Origin: Actinomycetota bacterium
GTDB lineage: Bacteria; Actinomycetota; Thermoleophilia; Solirubrobacterales; 70-9
Length of the DNA stretch: 64,000 bases
NCBI GenBank assembly: GCA_005885405.1
Contig: VAYN01000007.1
Coordinates: 27,794 to 91,793, forward strand
Direction of reading: 5' to 3'
Shown here: positions 58,593 through 64,000 of the stretch, piece by piece
How the letters are laid out: each line of letters begins with the position of its first letter
How positions within the stretch are numbered: the first letter of the stretch is position 1
The notes under the pieces: model-generated
What the model was told of the DNA's origin: nothing
Databases searched by the model: none
Seen by the model: only the letters and a program-made list of their open reading frames with translations
Translations under genes and position numbers: made by a program

Positions 58593-60071
58593 GTGAACTT
58601 CAAGGAACTAGGACTCTCGCCTGCAATCCAGCAGGCGCTGGACGAGCTCGGCTACGAGGACCCAACGCCGATCCAGGAGCAGGCGATCCCGGAGCTGCTC
58701 GGCGGCCACGACGTGATCGGCCAGGCCCAGACCGGGACCGGCAAGACCGCCGCCTTCGGGCTGCCGCTGCTGCAGTACCTCGATCCCGAGAACAACGAGG
58801 TGCAGGCGATCGTCCTCACCCCGACCCGCGAGCTCTGCATCCAGGTGACGCAGGCGCTGCGCTCCTACGCCGAGCACCTCGACATCGAGATCGTCGCCGT
58901 CTTCGGCGGCGCCCCGATCCGCTCCCAGCAGTCGCAGCTGCGCTCGGGGGCGCACGTGGTTGTCGCCACCGTCGGCCGGATGATGGACCTGATGTCGCGC
59001 CGCTCGCTGGTCCTCACCGCGGCCCGCTACGTCGTCCTCGACGAGGCCGACGAGATGCTCGACCTCGGCTTCATCGAGGACGTCGAGAAAATCCTGCGGA
59101 TGTGCCCGAGCGGGCGCCAGACGGCGCTCTTCTCGGCGACGATGCCGCCGCCGATCCAGAAGCTCGCCGAGGGCTACATGTACGACCCGACGACGATCAG
59201 CATCACCCCGGAGACGCTGACCGTCGACAAGATCCAGCAGGCCTACGTCGAGGTTCCGGCCAAGGAGAAGGCCTCGCGCCTGGTCGAGCTGCTGAAGACC
59301 GAAGAACCCGAGCAGGCGATCATCTTCACCCGGACCAAAATCGGCGCCACCAAGCTGGAAAAGACGCTCAAGGACAAAGGCCTCGACGTCAAGGCCCTGC
59401 ATGGTGACCTCAGCCAGGGCGTCCGCGACGGGGTGATGATCTCCTTCAAGGACCACCGCGTGCGGCTGCTGGTCGCGACCGACATCGCCGCCCGCGGGCT
59501 CGACGTCGACCACGTCACCCACGTCATCAACTACGACGTCCCGAACTCCTCGGAGACCTACGTGCACCGGATCGGCCGCACCGGCCGGGTCGGGCGCACC
59601 GGCCGGGCGATTACCTTCGTCACGCCCGACCAGAAGGACGAGATCGCCCGCATCGAGCGCGACGTCAAGACCAAGATCGGCGAGTGGGAGACCCCGGAGG
59701 AGCGGCTCGAGCACGCGCCGCCGCCGCGCCGGCGCGAGCGCAAGCCGCGCCGCCTGCGCGAGGCTCCAGCCGCGCCCGAGCGCGAGGCCGCGGCGGAGAC
59801 CAATGGCGATGGGGGGGACGAGAAGGCGAAAGCCGAGACGACCAAGCTCTTCGTCAACCGCGGCGAGCGCAGCGGCATCAGCGAAGAGGACCTGCGCTGG
59901 GCCCTGCGCGAGGGCGCCGTGCTTCCCGAGGAGGCGATCCACGACGTCCGCGTCCTCCACCGCTTCTCTTTTGTCGAGGTCGACCCGGATCAGGCCGAGC
60001 GCACCGTCGAGTTCCTCGACGGGACGAAGCTCAAAGGCAAAGAGATCCGGCTCGAGATCGCCAAGAGCTGA
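58593..60071 (+). CDS. DEAD-box RNA helicase with DbpA-like C-terminal RNA-binding domain
   Basis: 492 residues. ATP-dependent RNA remodelling. Q-motif (LGYEDPTPIQEQAI), AQTGTGKTAAFGLP, PTRELCIQV, DEADEMLDLGF, SAT (FSATMPP), ARGLDVDHV and HRIGRTGRVGRTGRA. Residues 365-410 are an Arg/Pro/Ala linker; the last 75 (KLFVNRGERSGISEEDLRWAL, shortened to KLFVNRGERSGISEEDL) form the DbpA/RbaA-type RNA-binding fold that directs such helicases to structured RNA, often rRNA. GTG start. A hairpin follows the stop. Confidence 0.92.
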   Translation: MNFKELGLSPAIQQALDELGYEDPTPIQEQAIPELLGGHDVIGQAQTGTGKTAAFGLPLLQYLDPENNEVQAIVLTPTRELCIQVTQALRSYAEHLDIEIVAVFGGAPIRSQQSQLRSGAHVVVATVGRMMDLMSRRSLVLTAARYVVLDEADEMLDLGFIEDVEKILRMCPSGRQTALFSATMPPPIQKLAEGYMYDPTTISITPETLTVDKIQQAYVEVPAKEKASRLVELLKTEEPEQAIIFTRTKIGATKLEKTLKDKGLDVKALHGDLSQGVRDGVMISFKDHRVRLLVATDIAARGLDVDHVTHVINYDVPNSSETYVHRIGRTGRVGRTGRAITFVTPDQKDEIARIERDVKTKIGEWETPEERLEHAPPPRRRERKPRRLREAPAAPEREAAAETNGDGGDEKAKAETTKLFVNRGERSGISEEDLRWALREGAVLPEEAIHDVRVLHRFSFVEVDPDQAERTVEFLDGTKLKGKEIRLEIAKS

Positions 60072-60085
60072 CGACTCCGAGATTT

Positions 60086-60102
60086 GGGGGGTTATAGCCC
60101 CC
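60086..60102 (+). terminator. Terminator candidate after DEAD helicase
   Basis: GGGGGG (60086-60091) can pair with CCCCC (60098-60102) across TTATAG, 14 nt after the stop codon; no strong T-run follows. Confidence 0.4.
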
Positions 60103-60157
60103 AGAAGTTCGGAGGGGCCACCGAATCGAGCACTCCCTTCTGGGTATCTGGGAGGAG

Positions 60158-62302
60158 ATGCGATTTCTCACGCTTTTCCCCGCCTGCCTGCTCGTGGCGC
60201 TCGCCTTGTCGGGAGGGGCCGCTGACGCATCGCCGACCTGCGCCGAAGGTCCGGTGACGAGCGGCGAGACGACCTACGGGACCCCCTGCGATGACGTGAT
60301 CGTCGCCCCGGCCGGGGTCGAGACCGTCCAGGCCGGGGGCGGGGACGACACGATCGTCGCCGGGCCGATCACCGCCGCCACCGACTGCCCCGCCGGCTGC
60401 CGACTCGGGATCGGCAGCCAGACCTTCGAAGGGGGCGAAGGCGACGACGTCGTCTACGGCGAGCGCGGCAACGACATCCTCCGCGGCGGGCCGGGCAACG
60501 ACCAGCTCTTCGGCGGGGTCGGGGACGATCTGCTGCAGGGCGGGGGAGGCGACGACCGCCTGGCGGGCGGCTTCGGCTTCGACTCGATCGACGGCGAAGG
60601 CGACGACGACTACGTCCGCGGCGACTCGACGATCGATCGCATCTTCGACAGCGGCGGCGGCACCGACACGCTCAGCTTTTCGACCGGCGTCACCCCCGGT
60701 TTTGGCGGTACCGCCACGATCGCCGGCTTCCCCCTGCCGCGCGGGGTGCGGCTGAAACTCGGAGAAGGGGGCGAAAACGCCAACAACGGCATTGCGGCGC
60801 TCGGCGGCGGGGTCGACGAAGTCGAAGTCGGCGCCTTCGAGGTGATCGTCGGCACCGCCTTTCTCGACCACCTCGTCGGCACCGGGGCGGCAGAGACGTT
60901 CTACGGCGGTGGCGGCGCCGACGTGATCGAAAGCGGCGGCGGGGGCGACACGATCGTCGGCGGCGCCGATGGGGACGACTGCGAAGGGGGGACGATCTCC
61001 GAATGCGAGGGCGCGGTTGCTCCCCGCGAAAGCTCCAAAGTCAGCGTCGGCTTCATGACCCCGCCGGGCGCGACCCCTTACGCGCAGCTCTACCTGGTCG
61101 GCAGCAGCGGCGGCGATGACGTCACCGTCACCTACTCAGCGGCGAGCGTCACTTTCATTCTGGCGACGGGGGCGTTCGACCAGAGCGCGGCTGACGCCGG
61201 CGGCTGCGAGGTCAAATCCGCGACCGAAGCCGTCTGCGCGCTCGGCGCACCCCTCGACTCGGTGCTGCTCGCCGGTATGGACGGCGCCGATTCGATCGCC
61301 GCGACGAACTTCCCCGCTTCGGTCGGAGTCGTCGTTACCGGTGGCGATGACGGCGACACCCTCGAAGGGGGCGGGGAAAACGAAGAGATCCTCGTCGATG
61401 GTTCCGGCGAGGGCAAAGACATCCTCAGCGGCCTCGGCGGCGACGAGGCGTTCACCCACAACGGTGGCAACGACGAACTCCTAGGAGGCGACGGCAACGA
61501 CCTCTTCCTCTCGGTCTCCATCTGCGACGGCGAGCGGGTTGTCGGCGGCCCCGGGCGCGACAGCTCCTCCTGGGCACGTTTCAAAGAAAGCGGCGCCTAT
61601 GCCAGCCTGGAAAGCGGCGTCGCCGGTCGCCCATCCGGGGGGCAGGCGCTGGACTGCGGCGCCGAACCAACCGACTCCCTGCAGGAGATCGAGGACCTGG
61701 AGGGCTCCGAAAACGGCGACGTCCTCTTCGGCGACGCCGGCCAGAATCAGCTCTACGGGCGCGCGGGCCCGGACTCCTACTTCGCCGGTGCCGGAGAAGA
61801 CTCGATCCTCGCCAACTCGGGCGATGCTGATCTGGCGATCGACTGCGGCGCCGACGAGGACTCGGCAACCGTCGACCGCCCCCAGTACGGCGACCCGCAG
61901 CCGGTCGGATGCGAGTCGGTCTTTGAAGCCGACCCGAACAACTTCCGCAACCGAACGCTGCTCCCTCCGCCACCGCTGCCAGAGCCAGAACCGCCGCCAC
62001 CGGCGCCGCGGCTGGACCGGCGGCCGCCGCAGACGACGCTGATTGCACATCCGCCTGCGTCCCTGCGGACTCTGAAGAAGTGGCGTCACGTTGCTTTCCG
62101 CTTCAGCTCCAGCGAGGCCGGCTCCAGCTTCCGCTGCAAGCTCGACGCACGCCCATTCCGTTCCTGCGCCTCGCCCCGTGCCTACCGCGTCAAAATCGGG
62201 CAGCACGTTTTCCGCGTCTTCGGAATCGACCGCGCCGGCAACCGGGACGAGACGCCCGCGGTGTTCAGGTTCCGGCTGCGGAGCCGCTCGTCAGTCCGGT
62301 GA
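60158..62302 (+). CDS. Secreted RTX-like calcium-binding repeat protein
   Basis: 714 residues. Signal peptide (LFPACLLVALALSGGAADA). Two blocks of RTX nonapeptides: about residues 85-160 (GGEGDDVVYGERGNDIL, GGPGNDQLFG, GGGGDDRLAGG) and again near 250-275 and 420-445 (GGDGDTLEGGG, GGNDELLGGDGNDLF), expected to fold as calcium-filled beta-rolls. A Pro-rich linker (about 595-620) leads to a C-terminal domain with CKLDARPFRSCASP and FRVFGIDRAGNRDETP, a module I associate with Solirubrobacterales exoproteins. GGGAGGAG precedes ATG directly. Overlaps the convergent response-regulator gene by 38 nt. Confidence 0.8.
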   Translation: MRFLTLFPACLLVALALSGGAADASPTCAEGPVTSGETTYGTPCDDVIVAPAGVETVQAGGGDDTIVAGPITAATDCPAGCRLGIGSQTFEGGEGDDVVYGERGNDILRGGPGNDQLFGGVGDDLLQGGGGDDRLAGGFGFDSIDGEGDDDYVRGDSTIDRIFDSGGGTDTLSFSTGVTPGFGGTATIAGFPLPRGVRLKLGEGGENANNGIAALGGGVDEVEVGAFEVIVGTAFLDHLVGTGAAETFYGGGGADVIESGGGGDTIVGGADGDDCEGGTISECEGAVAPRESSKVSVGFMTPPGATPYAQLYLVGSSGGDDVTVTYSAASVTFILATGAFDQSAADAGGCEVKSATEAVCALGAPLDSVLLAGMDGADSIAATNFPASVGVVVTGGDDGDTLEGGGENEEILVDGSGEGKDILSGLGGDEAFTHNGGNDELLGGDGNDLFLSVSICDGERVVGGPGRDSSSWARFKESGAYASLESGVAGRPSGGQALDCGAEPTDSLQEIEDLEGSENGDVLFGDAGQNQLYGRAGPDSYFAGAGEDSILANSGDADLAIDCGADEDSATVDRPQYGDPQPVGCESVFEADPNNFRNRTLLPPPPLPEPEPPPPAPRLDRRPPQTTLIAHPPASLRTLKKWRHVAFRFSSSEAGSSFRCKLDARPFRSCASPRAYRVKIGQHVFRVFGIDRAGNRDETPAVFRFRLRSRSSVR

Positions 62303-62642
62303 TCGTCTCCAGCAGCCGGTCGAAGTCGATCGGCTTGGTGATGTAGCCGCTGATCTCGAGGTCGGTGGGCGCGTCGGCGTCGCCCGGGTTCTGATGGGCG
62401 CTGACGATCAGGGCGGGGACGTCGTTGCCGGTGGCGCGGATCTCCCGCAGCGCGTCGATGCCGGACTTGCGCGGCATCATCGCGTCGAGCAGCAGGACCT
62501 CGGGTTCGACGCCGCCGGAGATGTGGTCGAGGACCTCTTGCCCGTCGGCGGCGGTGGCGACGGTGTGGCCGGCCATCTCCAGCCGGGTTCGCATCAGCAG
62601 CAGGATCGTCTCCGAGTCGTCGGCGACGAGGATCATCGCCAT
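62265..62642 (-). CDS. Stand-alone response regulator receiver
   Basis: 125 residues, receiver domain only (CheY/Spo0F-like). VADDSETI carries the acidic pair, LLLDAMMPRKSG the phospho-acceptor Asp near residue 53, IVSAHQ the Ser, and ITKPIDFDRL the conserved Lys. No output domain, so it acts by protein contact or phosphotransfer. Its start overlaps the stop of the histidine-kinase gene by one base (62642), so the two are an operon; the kinase is the likely partner. Confidence 0.88.
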   Translation of the reverse strand: MAMILVADDSETILLLMRTRLEMAGHTVATAADGQEVLDHISGGVEPEVLLLDAMMPRKSGIDALREIRATGNDVPALIVSAHQNPGDADAPTDLEISGYITKPIDFDRLLETITGLTSGSAAGT

Positions 62643-63790
62643 CAGCTGGCCTCCGCAGGGGCGCGGCCCTGGCCGCTGGTGGCGCCGTCGCCCGACCCTG
62701 ACGGGGCGACCGGCAGCAGGATCCTGAAGGTCGACCCTTGGCCGACCGTCGACTCGGCGCTGATGCTGCCGCCGTGCAGCTCAACCAGGGATTTGGAGAT
62801 CGCCAGCCCGAGGCCGGTGCCGCCGACGCGCTGCGTCAGTCCTGCGTCGCCGCGGGTAAAGCGCTCGAAGATCCGCTCCAACTGGTCGGTTGGGATGCCC
62901 GGGCCGTTGTCGCTCACCGCGATCTCCACCTCGGTGCCGGCGGCGCGGGCCGCGACCCCGATCGACGCGCCTTCGGGCGAGTACTCATGCGCGTTCGTAA
63001 TCAGGTTCACGAGGATCTGTCGGATTCGGTCGGTGGCCGCCTCGGTCTGGGCGCGCATCGTACGCACGACGTCGTCGATGAGCGGCGCGACCTCGGTCGG
63101 CTGCGGACGGATGGCCAGGCGGCCGGCGTCGGAGCGGGCGAGGTCGAGGAGGTCGTTGAGCAGCCGCACCAGGTGGCGGCAGTTGTCGAGGATGACCTCG
63201 ACCGTCTCCGCCTGGCGCGGGGTCAGGGACTCACGTTCGAGCATCAGCAGCTCGGCGAAGCCCTGGACCGAGGTGAGCGGGCTGCGCAGCTCGTGCGAGG
63301 CGGTGAGGACGAACTCGTCTTTGAGCCGGTCGAGTTCTTCGCGCCGGACCTCCTCCTGCTCGAGCTCCTCGGCCATCTCGTTGAAGGCGGCGCCTAGGGT
63401 GGCGGTCTCCGAGAGGCCGCCGACCTCGACCCGGGCGCTGCGGTCGCCGGAGGCGAGGCGGCCGGCGGCGTCGACGAGCTCCTCGAGCGGCCGCCGCATT
63501 GAGGAGATCAGGCCGCTGAAGAGGAGGAGGGCGCCGGTCAGCCCGGCGAGCAGGCCGGCGGCGACGAGGAGGGCGGTGTCGCGGGTGTCGCCGGAGATCT
63601 CGTCGCGCAGTTCCTCGCGGCGCTGCGCCTGCTGCGTGACGGTCGCCCGCGCTTTCGCGCCCCCGGTCCCCTGCGCGATCCGCACCCGCGCGCCCATCTC
63701 CACCTGGTAGGAGCGGGCGATCGCGTCCTCGAAGTCCTGGCGCTGCTCGATGAAGCGGCCGACGCCGATCACCGCCATCGCGGTGAGCAC
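62642..63790 (-). CDS. Membrane sensor histidine kinase (start uncertain)
   Basis: At least 382 residues. A first TM helix begins upstream of the first usable GTG (63790): codons to about 63820 read NRLRIGFAIGF, so the real start is probably further up, but I see no ATG, GTG or TTG in frame; CTG 63842-63844 is a candidate. Then an extracellular loop of about 60 residues, TM2 (LLVAAGLLAGLTGALLLFSGL), HAMP (PLEELVDAAGRLASGD), HisKA with phospho-His in ASHELRSPLTSV, N-box NLITNAHEY, DNGPGIP and GGTGLGLAISK. Forms a two-component unit with the receiver at 62265-62642. Confidence 0.85.
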   Translation of the reverse strand: MLTAMAVIGVGRFIEQRQDFEDAIARSYQVEMGARVRIAQGTGGAKARATVTQQAQRREELRDEISGDTRDTALLVAAGLLAGLTGALLLFSGLISSMRRPLEELVDAAGRLASGDRSARVEVGGLSETATLGAAFNEMAEELEQEEVRREELDRLKDEFVLTASHELRSPLTSVQGFAELLMLERESLTPRQAETVEVILDNCRHLVRLLNDLLDLARSDAGRLAIRPQPTEVAPLIDDVVRTMRAQTEAATDRIRQILVNLITNAHEYSPEGASIGVAARAAGTEVEIAVSDNGPGIPTDQLERIFERFTRGDAGLTQRVGGTGLGLAISKSLVELHGGSISAESTVGQGSTFRILLPVAPSGSGDGATSGQGRAPAEAS

Positions 63791-63863
63791 GGCAAAGCCG
63801 ATCGCGAACCCGATCCGCAGCCGGTTGGCGAGCGACGGGCTCAGCCGTCGATTGGATCGTGAA

Positions 63864-63869
63864 TATGCT
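63864..63869 (+). promoter_or_regulatory. -10 hexamer TATGCT, leaderless promoter candidate
   Basis: TATGCT ends 9 nt before the ATG at 63879; it lies in the spacer divergent from the kinase gene. Confidence 0.4.
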
Positions 63870-63878
63870 TGCGCCCCT

Positions 63879-64000
63879 ATGGCTGACGAGGCTACCGAGC
63901 AGGGCGGAACCGGAGCGGCGCCGGACGGAATCGACCAAAAGCCGCTCGAAGCCTGGTTCGGCGAGAACGTCTCCGGCGTCGACTTCCCGCTCCGCTTCGA
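63879..64000 (+). CDS. Start of phosphotransferase-family protein (truncated by window end)
   Basis: Forty codons are visible: an acidic N-terminal stretch (ADEATEQGGTG), then KPLEAWFGENVSGVDFPLRF. The LEAWFxENVxG...PLRF opening is typical of APH/choline-kinase-like phosphotransferase proteins found with acyl-CoA metabolism in actinobacteria. The catalytic region lies beyond the window, so this is only a likely call. TATGCT hexamer 9 nt upstream. Confidence 0.5.
   Translation, partial: MADEATEQGGTGAAPDGIDQKPLEAWFGENVSGVDFPLRF

Noticed and set aside
60400-60640. Tandem GC-rich repeats that could be read as a CRISPR or minisatellite
   Set aside because: They are the RTX calcium-binding nonapeptide codons of a secreted protein, irregular at the DNA level and without spacers.

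Overview
The window is 64 kb of very GC-rich, gene-dense chromosome with no rRNA, no tRNA that I can recognise, no CRISPR array and no insertion sequence. The gene content points to an actinobacterium of the Thermoleophilia / Solirubrobacterales type. The signs are a fused oxoglutarate dehydrogenase of the Kgd/OdhA kind, a decaprenyl-phosphate phosphoribosyltransferase, polyprenol-phosphate mannose synthase, a c-di-AMP (ydaO-type) leader before an NlpC/P60 cell-wall hydrolase, HtaA-like and coil-repeat secreted proteins, and an ECF sigma factor fused to its anti-sigma module. The lineage is inferred from protein style and not proven.

Layout. 1-7.5 kb: 3' part of fumarase (leaves the window), a lipoprotein, an M15-like peptidase, a benzoylformate-decarboxylase-like ThDP enzyme, a FAD/Fe-S D-lactate/glycolate-type dehydrogenase studded with palindromes, and an SDR. 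7.5-23 kb: two small unknowns, ileS overlapping a tautomerase gene, trxA, ppm1, polX, a 4-TM protein, otsB, a split TauE pair, a PAC2 protein, an AddB/AdnA-like helicase-nuclease, an inositol-phosphatase-like enzyme and a histone-H1-like protein behind an SOS-box-like palindrome. 23-34 kb: Ig-like secreted protein coupled to a membrane sigma/anti-sigma fusion, UDP-xylose synthase type enzyme, HtaA-like protein, methylmalonyl-CoA mutase large subunit, coil-repeat protein, propionyl-CoA carboxylase beta chain, and a PemK/MazF-like toxin-antitoxin pair. 34-39 kb: a polyamine-type ABC transporter (potC-potB-potD-potA on the minus strand), then GrpB between palindromes. 39-50 kb: riboswitch and cell-wall hydrolase, SDR, aconitase, DUF3817 protein, kgd, acyl reductase-like double SDR. 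50-64 kb: alkyl-DHAP-synthase-like flavoprotein, secreted protein, a decayed nucleotidyltransferase module, UbiA-family DPPR synthase, a three-gene unknown operon, citrate synthase, PfkB kinase, quinone reductase, DEAD helicase, RTX-repeat secreted protein, response regulator, histidine kinase and the start of a phosphotransferase.

How it fits together. Fumarase, aconitase, Kgd and citrate synthase are all TCA-cycle enzymes; PccB and methylmalonyl-CoA mutase feed propionyl-CoA into the cycle as succinyl-CoA. Cell-surface functions (DPPR synthase, Ppm1, UDP-xylose synthase, NlpC/P60, M15 peptidase and several secreted proteins) form the second theme.

Two sequence-level patterns run through the whole window. 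First, at least 23 genes have a TANNNT hexamer 6-10 nt before the start codon, which suggests widespread leaderless transcription. Second, long, nearly perfect palindromes lie at gene ends, and two of them sit in frame inside one dehydrogenase gene; several share a GGG-N(1-3)-CCC core in each arm. The palindromes are my best candidate for something not yet described. All calls rest on reading the sequence by eye; no database search was run.
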